From positions 1,488,001 through 1,552,000 of the forward strand of contig NZ_CP108106.1 in the NCBI RefSeq assembly GCF_041435195.1: a stretch of DNA of 64,000 nt, read 5' to 3'. Numbering within the stretch: the first letter of the stretch is position 1; each line of letters opens with the position of its first letter. A program made the position numbers and the translations under genes. The DNA is from Streptomyces sp. NBC_00224. Lineage in GTDB: Bacteria; Actinomycetota; Actinomycetes; Streptomycetales; Streptomycetaceae. Of the stretch, positions 33,666 through 42,392 are shown piece by piece. The notes under the pieces were generated by a model. It was not told the origin of the DNA, searched no databases, and saw only the letters and a list, made by a program, of their open reading frames with translations.

Positions 33666-33919
33666 GCGTCCCCCCTCGCTCGGGCCCGCCTGCCCGGCAT
33701 GAGCCAGGGTGCTGACAGGGTGACGACACGTCAAGAGCGCCCGGGAGCGGGCGCCCGGCGGACCGGCGCCACTCTCCCGCGACTTCGCCAACCCCCGCCC
33801 CACCAGCCCCAATCGTCGCCCTGTGCACGATCCGGCAAGGAGCGCGCACGGATCGTCAAGGACATCTCTAGTCGGCCCTCGTTGAATGAGGCACAAGCCG
33901 ACCAGGAGGGGGCAGGCAG

Positions 33920-35296
33920 TTGAACACCCCATCGCAAGCAGACCACGGATCCGCCCACGCGGACACCTTCGTACGGGACCACCTACCACCCGGGCCGCTC
34001 CAGCCCGACCTGCTCCTCGGCATGCCCTCCTTGCGCTTCCCCGCGCGGTTGAACTGCGCGTGGGAACTCCTGGAGGGGGGCGGTTCGTTGGACCGGGCAC
34101 AGCGGACCGCCGTGCTGTCCCCGCACGGCGTGCGCTGGACGTATGAGCATCTCACCGCCGTCGTGGCGCGCATCGTGCACGTCCTGACCGAGGACATGGG
34201 CCTGGTGCCGGGCAACCGGGTGCTGCTGCGCGGCGCCAACACACCGCTGCTGGCGGCGATCTGGCTCGCGGTGGTGCGGGCGGGCGGGGTGGTCGTGGCC
34301 ACGGCGCCCACGCTGCGGACCGAGGAGCTCACCTATGTGATCGACAAGGCCCGGGTCACCCACGCCCTGTGCGAGTCCGGCCTGCGGTCCCAGCTGGAGT
34401 CGACCGGGCGCGTGCCCCGGACGATGTTCTTCCGTGGCGGGGCGGGCGACGAGGCCGGTCTGGAACGGGCGATGGCGGACAAGCCCGACTGGTCGCTCCC
34501 GGTCGACACCGCCGCGACCGACCCCTGTCTGATCGCCTTCACCTCCGGCGCCGGGGGGATGCCCAAGGCCACGGTGCACTCGCACCGCGATCTGATGGCC
34601 GCGTGCAACTCCTTCCCCCGGCACGTCCTGAGGGCCACCAGTGACGACCGCTTCATCGGCACCCCCTCACTCGCGGACACCTACGGGCTGGGCGGACTGC
34701 TCCTCTTCCCCCTGCACGTCGGCGCCTCGACCGTGCTGCTCGACACCTCTTCGCCTCGCCAACTCGCCCGCGCCATCGGGGAGTTCCGTGCCACGGTCTG
34801 CTTCAGCGGGCCCGCCCGCTACCAGGCGATCTGCGCCGACACCACCCCGTACGACCTGGCCTCGCTGCGTGAGTGCGTCTCGTCGGGAGAGGCGCTGCCG
34901 ACCGAAACGCGCCGGAGATGGAAGCAGCGGACCGGCAACAGCGTGATCGACGGGCTCAGCTCCGCCGAGATGTTCCACATCTTCGTCTCGATGCGCGGCG
35001 AGGAGGCCTGGTCCCGGCCCGGCGCGATCGGGCGGGCCGTCCCCGGCTATCTCACCGCGATCGTCGACGACTCCGGGCGCCCCCTCCCGTACGGCCAGGT
35101 CGGCGCCCTCGCCGTCAAGGGGCCCACGGGCTGCCGCTACCTCGACGACGTACGCCAGCAGGACACCGTGCGCAACGGCTGGACCTTCACGGGCGACGCC
35201 TGCTGGGCCGACGAGTACGGCTTCCTCTACTACCACTCCCGCATGGACGACCCGCTCAGCGATTCCGGACTGCCTCGCGGTAGTCACGCGGGCTGA
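33920..35296 (+). CDS. AMP-dependent acyl-CoA ligase-like protein, C-terminal domain missing
   Basis: A 458-residue adenylate-forming enzyme of the aryl-CoA ligase kind. The nucleotide loop IAFTSGAGGMPKATVHSH, the GLSSAEMFHIFVS motif and the GWTFTGDACWADEYGFLYYHSRMDD hinge region are present. The protein then ends with a short random-looking tail, so the whole C-terminal lid domain (about 100 residues, with the catalytic lysine) is absent. Its sense sequence stops where the convergent AraC gene ends, and the two overlap by 41 nt, which suggests a deletion. It may adenylate weakly or be dead. TTG start at 33920 behind AGGAGGGGG. Confidence 0.75.
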   Translation: MNTPSQADHGSAHADTFVRDHLPPGPLQPDLLLGMPSLRFPARLNCAWELLEGGGSLDRAQRTAVLSPHGVRWTYEHLTAVVARIVHVLTEDMGLVPGNRVLLRGANTPLLAAIWLAVVRAGGVVVATAPTLRTEELTYVIDKARVTHALCESGLRSQLESTGRVPRTMFFRGGAGDEAGLERAMADKPDWSLPVDTAATDPCLIAFTSGAGGMPKATVHSHRDLMAACNSFPRHVLRATSDDRFIGTPSLADTYGLGGLLLFPLHVGASTVLLDTSSPRQLARAIGEFRATVCFSGPARYQAICADTTPYDLASLRECVSSGEALPTETRRRWKQRTGNSVIDGLSSAEMFHIFVSMRGEEAWSRPGAIGRAVPGYLTAIVDDSGRPLPYGQVGALAVKGPTGCRYLDDVRQQDTVRNGWTFTGDACWADEYGFLYYHSRMDDPLSDSGLPRGSHAG

Positions 35297-36224
35297 TCCC
35301 GTACGCCGCACGGAAGGCGCGGCTGAAGTGGGACGGCTCGATGAAACCCCAGCGGGCGCCGATCGCGTACACCGGGCGGCGGCGCAGGGCCGGGTCGGCC
35401 AGGTCCCGGCGGCAGCACTCAAGCCGCCGGGCCCGGATCCACGCGGCGACCGTCGTACCGCGCGAGTCGAAGATCTGGTGGAGGTGGCGCAGGGATATCC
35501 GGTGTGCGGCGGCGACCGTCGCGGGCGAGAGGGAGGGGTCGCTCAGATGCCGGTTGATGAAGTCGCAGACCTCCACCCGCAGCGCCTGCTTGCGCGACTC
35601 CGGGGTCATCTCGTCCTCGACGGCCATACGGCGCCCGAGCACGGCGGCGAGCAGGTCCACCGTCACCGAGGCCAGGGCCGGGATGTCGGCGGGCGCGCAC
35701 TCGTCGGCGCGGGCGTCGAGGTCGGCGAGCCAGCGCCCGAACACCCCGCCCATCCCGTGGTCCGCCGCGATCGGGGTCGCGGTGACGCGCTGGACCACGT
35801 CCTGGGGCAGCGGCAGCAGGGTCCGGGGCAGCTGCACCACCGTCATCGACGAGAGCTCTCCGTCGAAACCGCCCTCGAACGGGCGGCTGCTGTCCACCAG
35901 CACCAGTTCTCCGGCGCGCACGACCGCCGCCCGCCCGCTCTGCGCGGCGTGACCACCGCCCGACCTGAGGACGTTGACCTGGTAGACCTCGGGATCGTCC
36001 TGCCGTATCAGCTGGGGCGTACGAGTGATCTCCACGCTCGGGTACGTGAGCGTGGACACCCGCACATCGCCCAGGTCGAGGACACGCAGCCGGGCGTGGA
36101 AGTCCTCGGCCCACTCGCTGCGCAGCCAGTTGCGCACATGGGACTGGCCGGCCAGCTCGCTCCACAGCGCGAACCGCTCGGCCGCCGGCACGACCGCGGT
36201 GGTGAACTCGCTCGTCAGACCCAT
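35256..36224 (-). CDS. AraC family regulator with AraC_binding_2-like domain
   Basis: A 322-residue activator. The N-terminal 190 residues match the AraC-binding-like domain common in Streptomyces regulators (FALWSELAGQSHVRNWLRSE, VNVLRSGGGHAAQSGRAAVV, PLVLVDSSRPF-type strands). The C-terminal part has both HTH units: LSPATVAAAHRISLRHLHQIF and PVYAIGARWGFIEPSHFSRAFRAAYGISP. The ATG at 36224 opens the conserved region, with GGGGGTG upstream. It overlaps the end of the truncated ligase gene; it may once have regulated that locus. Confidence 0.87.
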   Translation of the reverse strand: MGLTSEFTTAVVPAAERFALWSELAGQSHVRNWLRSEWAEDFHARLRVLDLGDVRVSTLTYPSVEITRTPQLIRQDDPEVYQVNVLRSGGGHAAQSGRAAVVRAGELVLVDSSRPFEGGFDGELSSMTVVQLPRTLLPLPQDVVQRVTATPIAADHGMGGVFGRWLADLDARADECAPADIPALASVTVDLLAAVLGRRMAVEDEMTPESRKQALRVEVCDFINRHLSDPSLSPATVAAAHRISLRHLHQIFDSRGTTVAAWIRARRLECCRRDLADPALRRRPVYAIGARWGFIEPSHFSRAFRAAYGISPRDYREAVRNR

Positions 36225-36449
36225 CCCACACCCCCGTTGTGCCAGATGTCCGATGTGGCGCGAGCATGGCACACGTGTTCGCCTAGCGTCGAGCGCGTCG
36301 TCGGCCATCCACCGCCGTATACCTGCCGCGTCCCACTTGAATCCGGAACACGTCGAAAATGCCGCGAAGAGCCGCGCGGCAGCCGTCTCACCTCGGCGCG
36401 GGCCAAATTCCGTTGCCCCGCGGCCGACCCATGAGGAAGGCTTCGCGCC

Positions 36450-36749
36450 ATGTCAGAGAACACCGCCGACGGCACGTCAGAGAACATCACCAACGGCTCC
36501 CGAGCCGTGGCCGCGCTCTTCTCCCACGGCCGGCTGACGGCGATCCCCCGCAAGGCGGCCCGCCGTGAGCAGTTGCTCGTCCACCTCAAGGAGACGCTCT
36601 TCGAGCCGGGACGGCAGTACACCGAGCGCGAGGTCAACGAAGCGCTGCTCACGGTCCATGACGACTTCCCGGCGCTGCGCCGCTACCTGATCACGGCGGG
36701 CCTGCTGACCCGTACCCGCGACGGCGCCAGCTACCAGCGGGCGGCGTAA
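36450..36749 (+). CDS. DUF2087 domain protein
   Basis: A 99-residue cytoplasmic protein. From about residue 20 it matches DUF2087: LTAIPRKAARREQLLVHLKETLFEPGRQYTEREVNEALLTVHDDFPALRRYLITAGLLTRTRDG. The fold is helix-turn-helix-like and related proteins are often fused to regulators, so a DNA-binding role is plausible. The ATG at 36450 has GAGGAAGG upstream. It is divergent from the AraC gene and stands alone. Confidence 0.82.
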   Translation: MSENTADGTSENITNGSRAVAALFSHGRLTAIPRKAARREQLLVHLKETLFEPGRQYTEREVNEALLTVHDDFPALRRYLITAGLLTRTRDGASYQRAA

Positions 36750-36780
36750 CCGGTCGGGCATCGGCTCGGCCCCCAGCCCT

Positions 36781-37986
36781 TCAGGGGTTCTCAAACCTCA
36801 CCTCCGGGTTCCCGGCCGTCGGCCCCGCGAGCACCGGCTGCGGTATCCCCCGCAGATGCTCGTCGAAGAACGCGGCCACGTACGTACGCGTGATGCCGAT
36901 CGCGCGCCGCGCGGGCAGCGGTGGCCGGGGCAGCCCGAAGTGCTCCTCGATGGCGGGGCTGTCGGAGAAGCTGAAGTGCTCCGATCCGGCCACACTCAGC
37001 CAGCGCTTCCAGCCGCCGAGCGTCGGCCACGTCCGGTCCCAGGTCTTGTCCTCGCCGCCGGGCCGGTGCTCGTCCGTGCCGAGCATCATGAAGGGGCGCC
37101 CGCCGAGCCCTCCCGCGGGCAGGGCGTCCCAGAACGCCCCGTCCATGTTGATCCCGGCCCCGACCCGCCGGTCCTCCAGCATCGTCGTGGCCGCGCTCGC
37201 GCCGCCTATGGAGTGCCCGGCCATGCCGATGCGCCGATTGTCGATCATGTCGGCGTACCGCCATATCGGATGGCGTCCGGTGAGACGGTCGAGGACGAAG
37301 GAGACGTCCTTGGCGCGCGTCGCGGTGACGACGCTCCCCGACACACCGCCGTCGCCCACCGCGTCGCAGGCCAGACAGGTCAGGGTCCGGCCGCCGGGGA
37401 CGGAAATGCCGTACGACTCGTACGCGTGGTCCAGCGAGGCGACCACATAGCCCCTGCTGGCGAGGTCCTCGGCGAGATTGGTCAGGGTGTAGCGGGACAC
37501 GCCGAAGCCGGGCGAGAGCACGATCAGGGGGTGACTCCCCCGCGCGGGCCGTGCGTCGGGGCGGCTGTTGGTCCGCGTGGCGCTCAACTGCGCCGCCGGG
37601 ACGGCCGCTTCGATGCCGAGGCCCTTCACCAGGAGGGCCGTCTCCTCGGTGGTGGCGTACGGCGCCGGGCGGCCCGGCCCGGGCCGTGCCGCCGGATAGT
37701 GCAGCGTGAGCATGAGCTCGCGCGCGTCGGCGCCGGGCTTCCACGGGTCCGTACGCGACCGGTCGACCAGGTGGAACACGGAACTGCCCACCCCGTACTC
37801 ACCGGTGGGGCGCGGCAGTTGCAGGGGGCCGGCGGCGACGTCGGCCGGTGCGGCCGGTGCCGGCGACGCCGCCGCGGGTAACGCCGATGACTGCGGCGCC
37901 GCCGAAGCGGTACTCGCGGCGACGACGGGCAGCGCGAGAGCGAAGGAGAGTGCGACGGCCGTGACCGCCCGAGTGCGTCCGATCAT
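36781..37986 (-). CDS. secreted alpha/beta hydrolase (PAF acetylhydrolase/lipase-like)
   Basis: A 401-residue exported esterase. Signal peptide about residues 1-29 (cleavage near ASA-APQ). The serine nucleophile is in GMAGHSIGGASAATT; the oxyanion region is HPLIVLSPGFGVSRYTLTNLAEDLASRGYVVASLDH, and SEHFSFSD near residue 340 supplies the likely catalytic histidine. It resembles platelet-activating-factor acetylhydrolase and cutinase-like polyester hydrolases. The ATG at 37986 opens the signal peptide. Substrate not determinable. Confidence 0.85.
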   Translation of the reverse strand: MIGRTRAVTAVALSFALALPVVAASTASAAPQSSALPAAASPAPAAPADVAAGPLQLPRPTGEYGVGSSVFHLVDRSRTDPWKPGADARELMLTLHYPAARPGPGRPAPYATTEETALLVKGLGIEAAVPAAQLSATRTNSRPDARPARGSHPLIVLSPGFGVSRYTLTNLAEDLASRGYVVASLDHAYESYGISVPGGRTLTCLACDAVGDGGVSGSVVTATRAKDVSFVLDRLTGRHPIWRYADMIDNRRIGMAGHSIGGASAATTMLEDRRVGAGINMDGAFWDALPAGGLGGRPFMMLGTDEHRPGGEDKTWDRTWPTLGGWKRWLSVAGSEHFSFSDSPAIEEHFGLPRPPLPARRAIGITRTYVAAFFDEHLRGIPQPVLAGPTAGNPEVRFENP

Positions 37987-38153
37987 GCTCTCGACGGTAG
38001 AGCGCGGGGCCGGGCGTGCGCGTCGTCCTCTGGTCCCTATTCGCAGGCCGCCGCATCCACCCGAGGGTTGCCCCTCGCCTCCACCCGGAGGTGGGCTTGC
38101 GTGATCACTGCCCCCCGGGACCGGTTGCGGCGGGCCGTGGGACGACGGAAGGT

Positions 38154-38180
38154 GATTCGGGTGCCGCTTACACCCGAATC
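38154..38180. promoter_or_regulatory. inverted repeat upstream of small basic protein gene
   Basis: GATTCGGGTG (38154-38163) and CACCCGAATC (38171-38180) are perfect 10-bp arms around a 7-nt spacer, 48 nt before the ATG at 38228. Directly after it, GGGGTACCC forms a second small palindrome. It may be an operator or a leader hairpin. Confidence 0.45.
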
Positions 38181-38227
38181 GGGGTACCCGGATCGACACA
38201 GAAACACGAAAGCCTCAGGGAGTCGTC

Positions 38228-38554
38228 ATGCCCCGTGGATCCAGCCCGAAGCGGGAACGTCAGTACGAGCACATCAAGGAGAGCGCCGAAGAGCGCGGCG
38301 AGAGCACCAAGCGGGCGAAGGAGATCGCCGCCAGGACCGTCAACAAGGAGCGCGCCCGCTCCGGTGAGTCCAAGACCGCCGGCAAGAGCTCCACGCAGGA
38401 CATGTCGTCGTCCAAGCGCGGCGGCCGGCGCTCGCACAGCGGCTCCCAGGGACCGACGTACGACCAGCTCTACGCCGAGGCCCGGCGCCGCAACGTCCAC
38501 GGCCGCTCCGACATGAACAAGGCCCAGCTCAAGCGGGCTCTCGACGGCAAGTGA
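38228..38554 (+). CDS. small basic 'plasmid stabilization'-annotated protein
   Basis: A 108-residue, highly charged protein. Residues 1-60 are rich in Lys, Arg, Glu and Ser (RERQYEHIKESAEERGESTKRAKEIAARTV) and probably helical or disordered; the C-terminal 40 residues (PTYDQLYAEARRRNVHGRSDMNKAQLKRALDG) form a SAP/Rho-N-like helix-loop-helix that can bind nucleic acid. Streptomyces copies are often labelled plasmid stabilization protein without evidence. AGGGAG lies just before the ATG. It stands alone with an inverted repeat upstream. Confidence 0.75.
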   Translation: MPRGSSPKRERQYEHIKESAEERGESTKRAKEIAARTVNKERARSGESKTAGKSSTQDMSSSKRGGRRSHSGSQGPTYDQLYAEARRRNVHGRSDMNKAQLKRALDGK

Positions 38555-38756
38555 GCCGTCGGGCGGGACGGCGGCCGGACGGCCCGGGCCCCTCCGGCGG
38601 CCGGATACCGCCTCCGATACGGTGAGCGACACCATACGCAGCGTAGCCACTACACTGTGTAACGACCCACCACCCAAGCGGCTGGGTGCGGGGTGCCCGT
38701 TTTGCGGGAAAATGGTGACGCAGGAAGCCGCCAAGCGCTAGCGAACGGCATCAGCG

Positions 38757-39578
38757 ATGGACAGGACAACCACGGTTCCGGACCGCAAGGCCTCGTCGAG
38801 TGCGGCGGTGCTCGGGGCACCGTGCTGGGTGAGCCTCATGGCGCGCGAGCTGGAGCCCGCGCTCGACTTCTACGGGGCCGTCTTCGGCTGGACGTTCCGC
38901 ACCGGGCGGCTCGGCGAACAGTTCCGGGTGGCGCTCGACGGCGGCGAGCCCGTGGCCGGGATAGGAGCCCTGGCGCCCGCGCTCCAGGTGGCCGTGGCCT
39001 GGACGCCGTACTTCGCGGTCGAGGACGCCGACAAGACCGCCTCGCGCATCCGCGAGCGGAGCGCCACGGTCGCCGTGGGCCCGGTCGCGTTCCAGACGGG
39101 GCGCGGCGCGCTCGCCGCCGACCGGGACGGCGCGGTCTTCGGCATCTGGCAGGGCAAGCTCGTCGACGACTGGGAGTCCTGGCGCGACCGCGAGCCGGCC
39201 TGGCTGCGGCTGCGCACCCGTAACGCCTTCGAGGCAGCGATCTTCTACGGCGAGGTCCTCGACTGGGCGGACGAACGGCCTGGCTGCTGCGACGTCCAGT
39301 ACGAGGCCGAGGAGGTCGTCCTGCGGCACGGCGGCCACATCGTGGCGCGCCTCGGCTCCGGCGCCCTGGAAGCGGCGCCGGACCCCACCATCCGGCCGCA
39401 CTGGGAAGTCCACTTCGTCACCACGGACGTCCCCGCCAAGACGGCCACCGCCCGCGCCCACGGCGGCATGGTCATCGCCCAGGGCACGGCCGCCAACGGC
39501 CCCTGGGCGACCATCCGCGACCCCGACGGCGCCACATTCACCGTCAACACGCGCGCGGTGGCGCAGCGGAAGGCGTGA
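38757..39578 (+). CDS. two-domain VOC family protein
   Basis: A 273-residue protein with two glyoxalase/VOC modules: residues about 15-140 begin with PCWVSLMARELEPALDFYGAVFGWTF, and 150-265 with RTRNAFEAAIFYGEVLDWADE and end in WATIRDPDGATFTVN. This double layout is common for hydroxylase-like or antibiotic-resistance VOC proteins in Streptomyces (the CFP30B/27-kDa antigen type). The metal-binding residues are not complete in either half. The ATG at 38757 has no good ribosome binding site, so translation may be weak or start elsewhere. Confidence 0.8.
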   Translation: MDRTTTVPDRKASSSAAVLGAPCWVSLMARELEPALDFYGAVFGWTFRTGRLGEQFRVALDGGEPVAGIGALAPALQVAVAWTPYFAVEDADKTASRIRERSATVAVGPVAFQTGRGALAADRDGAVFGIWQGKLVDDWESWRDREPAWLRLRTRNAFEAAIFYGEVLDWADERPGCCDVQYEAEEVVLRHGGHIVARLGSGALEAAPDPTIRPHWEVHFVTTDVPAKTATARAHGGMVIAQGTAANGPWATIRDPDGATFTVNTRAVAQRKA

Positions 39579-39635
39579 CCGGGCGCCCGGTCGGCCCGGG
39601 TACGGCAGACGCCGGGATCACCGGCATCACCGGCG

Positions 39636-40373
39636 TCACTGCGCGTCGTGGAAGACGAGCCCCAGGGTGTGCCGTCGACCGGAGCGGACCGTGCTCACCC
39701 CGTGCCGCATGGGGCCCGCCGACCAGCCTCGCTGTGAGCGCACGGGCCGGTCGCGCATGGTGAAGACGAGCCCGTGGCCCTGCGGCAGGGTGGCGGCCGA
39801 CCCCCTCGACTGTGCGCGGGGCCGCTGCTCGGTCATGAGGAACTCCCCGCCGGTGAAGTCGGTTCCGGGTGCGTTCAGGCCGATGACGACCTGGAGCGGG
39901 AAGACGGCCTCGCCGAACACGTCGCGGTGCAGGGCGTTCCAGTCGCCGGGTCCGTAACGCAGAAGGATCTGGGCGGACTTGGCCTGCCCGGCGTCATGGC
40001 ACATCCGCAGCCACTCCCCCAGCGTGTCGGGCCACGGCGCCGGACGTCCCAGCTTCGCGGCCCACTCGCGCGCGATGGGCAGCAGGCGTGGATAGAACGC
40101 GGCGCGCAGGTCGGCGACCACGTCGGGCAGGTCGTGGGTGAAGTAGCGGTACTGGCCGGAGCCGAAGCGGTGCCGGGCCATGTCGACGGTCGTACGGAAG
40201 TGCTCGCCCTCGTCGTAGAGCGCGGCGATCTCGTGGCACTCGTCCGGGGTGAGCAGCGGGCCGGTGGGCGCGCTGCCGTGCTCGTCGAGTTCTTCGGCCA
40301 GCGCGGGCCAGGCCACCGCCGCGACACGGTCGGCCGGGCGGCCCGCCGGACGCGTGGCGTCGTTCGTGTTCAT
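39636..40373 (-). CDS. 2-oxoglutarate-Fe(II) oxygenase
   Basis: A 245-residue member of the 2OG-Fe(II) dioxygenase superfamily. The HxD iron ligands are in WNALHRDVFGEAVFPLQVVIGL, the distal histidine in MRHGVSTVRSG and the 2OG-binding arginine in GRRHTLGLVFHDA. It is similar to bacterial prolyl-hydroxylase/AlkB-neighbour-type proteins often annotated as 2OG-Fe(II) oxygenase. The ATG at 40373 is about 190 nt from the divergent PadR regulator, which may control it. Confidence 0.84.
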   Translation of the reverse strand: MNTNDATRPAGRPADRVAAVAWPALAEELDEHGSAPTGPLLTPDECHEIAALYDEGEHFRTTVDMARHRFGSGQYRYFTHDLPDVVADLRAAFYPRLLPIAREWAAKLGRPAPWPDTLGEWLRMCHDAGQAKSAQILLRYGPGDWNALHRDVFGEAVFPLQVVIGLNAPGTDFTGGEFLMTEQRPRAQSRGSAATLPQGHGLVFTMRDRPVRSQRGWSAGPMRHGVSTVRSGRRHTLGLVFHDAQ

Positions 40374-40525
40374 AGTGCGAGGGTGGCGCTTCGCGACAGG
40401 GGTTGCTGGCGGGATCCGGACGCCACGGTGCGGCCGCGTCCGGGGCGCGCGGCGAGGACCGCGCCCCGGTCTCCGTCCCGGTCCACGCATCACTCGATCT
40501 CGACCGATCTCAAACGTGTCGATTA

Positions 40526-40546
40526 TTCACCTAATTGCCTAGTGAA
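40526..40546. promoter_or_regulatory. imperfect palindrome upstream of PadR gene
   Basis: TTCAC-N11-GTGAA spans 40526-40546 in a locally AT-rich stretch, with a TAAATT box at 40555-40560 a few bases before the ATG of the PadR gene. PadR proteins usually bind their own promoters, so this is the most likely operator of the PadR/oxygenase divergon. Confidence 0.4.
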
Positions 40547-40566
40547 GAAAGTGATAAATTGGCGCG

Positions 40567-41130
40567 ATGGCACTGCGCAACGCCGTTCTCGCCGCGCTCC
40601 TGGAGGGCGAGGCTTCCGGGTACGACCTGGCCAAGGGATTCGACGCGTCCGTCGCCAACTTCTGGATGGCGACCCCGCAGCAGCTCTACCGGGAGCTGGA
40701 GCGGATGGAGTCCGAGGGGCTGGTCGAGGCGCGGCTCGTGCATCAGGAACGCAGGCCCAACAAGCGTCTGTTCTCGCTCACCGACGCGGGCTGCGCGGCC
40801 CTGTACTCCTTCACCGCCGAGCCTCCCCGCCCCAGCGCGATCCGCGACGAACTCCTGGTCAAGGTGCAGGCCGTGGACGCGGGCGACGCCGAAGCCGTAC
40901 GGGGCGCGGTCGCGGAGCGGCTGGAGTGGGCCCGGGCCAAGCTGGCCCGCTACGAACGGCTGCGGGACCGCCTGCTCGACGGGCGCACCGAGGACGAGTA
41001 CCTGGCCCTCGCCGAACGCGTCGGTCCCTATCTGACCCTGATGAGGGGCCGCGCGTTCGAGGAGGAGAACATCCGCTGGGCGGAACGGACCCTCGCGATC
41101 CTGGACCGGCGTGCGGCCGTGACCAAGTGA
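40567..41130 (+). CDS. PadR family transcriptional regulator
   Basis: A 187-residue PadR-type regulator: N-terminal winged helix (LAALLEGEASGYDLAKGFDAS, PQQLYRELERMESEGLVEARLV) and a C-terminal helical dimerisation arm of the Vir_act_alpha_C kind (VAERLEWARAKLARYERLRDRLL). It probably represses itself and perhaps the divergent oxygenase gene. No good ribosome binding site is seen before the ATG at 40567, so the transcript may be nearly leaderless. Ligand unknown. Confidence 0.88.
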   Translation: MALRNAVLAALLEGEASGYDLAKGFDASVANFWMATPQQLYRELERMESEGLVEARLVHQERRPNKRLFSLTDAGCAALYSFTAEPPRPSAIRDELLVKVQAVDAGDAEAVRGAVAERLEWARAKLARYERLRDRLLDGRTEDEYLALAERVGPYLTLMRGRAFEEENIRWAERTLAILDRRAAVTK

Positions 41131-41177
41131 CCTTGGGCCTCTGACAATTGGGGGCCACGAGTAGGCACCCCCCGCCC

Positions 41178-42392
41178 TCACCCCGCCACGCGCGCGACCG
41201 CCCGAGCCACCGCCCCCGCCCCGTCCTCCGTCGCCATGCGACGCGAGAGCGCGGCGGCGGCGCGGGTGTGGGCCGGGTCGCGTACGGCTCGGTCCAGGGC
41301 GTCCGCGAGGCGCGCGGCGGTCAGTCGCCTGAACGGGACCGGGTGCGGGGCCGCACCGAGCGCGGCCAGCCGGGCGGCCCAGAACGGCTGGTCGGCGGTC
41401 ACCGGCACCGGCACCGCGGGCTTGCCCGCGCGCAGCCCCGCCGCCGTGGTGCCCGCTCCCGCGTGGTGCACCACGGCCGCGACCTGCGGGAAGAGCAGGG
41501 CGTGCGGCACTTCGCCGATGGTGAGCACGTCGTCGCCGCAGGCACAGAGGCCGGCCCGGCCGGTCTGGAGGATGCCACGGAGTCCCGCGCGGCGCAGGGC
41601 CTCCACGGCGATGGCACCCAGGCGCTCCCCCTCGCCCGCCGCCATGCTGCCGAAGCCGATGAAGACGGGCGGCGGTCCCGCTTGGAGGAAGTCCTCAAGC
41701 AGTGACGGAAGTTGGGACTCCGGATCGAGGTGCGGCCACCAGTTGCCCACCGTTTCCAGGCCCTTGCGCCAGTCCCCGGGCTGCGGCACCACGGCGGGGC
41801 TGTAGCCGTGCAGTACGGGCCAGGCCGCGGCCTCCTGCCTGCCGCGGGCTTCGCCGGGCGTGGCGGGCGGAAGGCCGAGGCGCGCCCGCAGGTCCGCGAC
41901 CGCGCCCGCGAAGATCCGGTCGACCATCCGCAGGGAGAACCGCCCCGCCGCGCGGTTGCCCCACGGCCCGAGCGACCTCGCACCCCCGACCACCGGCGCG
42001 AACTCCCGGGTGGGGTGTGTCGGTTGGAGATACACGCCGAGGCGGGGTATCCCCGTCGCCTCGCCGATGTGCCAGCCCAGCGGGGCCGTGGTCGTGGAGA
42101 GCAGCATCAGGTCGGTGTCCTGGGCCACCACGTCCACCAGGCCGCCCGCCATCTCCCCGACGGACACGCTCGCCGCCCGCATCAGGGCCCGCTTGCCGGC
42201 GCCGGGCGCGGCCTGCGTCCGGGGGTCTGCGGGCAGCGGCCGGAACTCCAGTCCGGCGTCCTTCACCAGCGTGGCGAAGGGGTCGGGCGCGGCGAGGGCC
42301 ACTTCGTGCCCTTCGAGCCGGAGCCGGGCGCCGAGGCCGGTGTACGGGGCGATGTCACCGTACGACCCCGCCGCGGTGATCAGAATCTTCAT
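41178..42392 (-). CDS. GT1 family glycosyltransferase (UGT/sterol glucosyltransferase-like)
   Basis: A 404-residue glycosyltransferase with the GT-B layout. N-terminal ILITAAGSYGDIAPYTGLGARLRLEGHEV holds the acceptor-side loop; the nucleotide-sugar motif is VVHHAGAGTTAAGLRAGKPAVPVPVTADQPFWAARLAALG. The PVTADQPFW ending is typical of the sterol-3-beta-glucosyltransferase branch, which in bacteria glycosylates diverse lipids and antibiotics. Its ATG overlaps the stop of the MerR gene (ATGA), so the two are co-translated and the regulator presumably controls it. Confidence 0.87.
   Translation of the reverse strand: MKILITAAGSYGDIAPYTGLGARLRLEGHEVALAAPDPFATLVKDAGLEFRPLPADPRTQAAPGAGKRALMRAASVSVGEMAGGLVDVVAQDTDLMLLSTTTAPLGWHIGEATGIPRLGVYLQPTHPTREFAPVVGGARSLGPWGNRAAGRFSLRMVDRIFAGAVADLRARLGLPPATPGEARGRQEAAAWPVLHGYSPAVVPQPGDWRKGLETVGNWWPHLDPESQLPSLLEDFLQAGPPPVFIGFGSMAAGEGERLGAIAVEALRRAGLRGILQTGRAGLCACGDDVLTIGEVPHALLFPQVAAVVHHAGAGTTAAGLRAGKPAVPVPVTADQPFWAARLAALGAAPHPVPFRRLTAARLADALDRAVRDPAHTRAAAALSRRMATEDGAGAVARAVARVAG

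Noticed and set aside
39578..39591. Palindrome ACCGGGCGCCCGGT between convergent genes as an operator
   Set aside because: It begins within the stop codon of the VOC gene and its GC-only symmetry is common in this DNA; at most a weak terminator.
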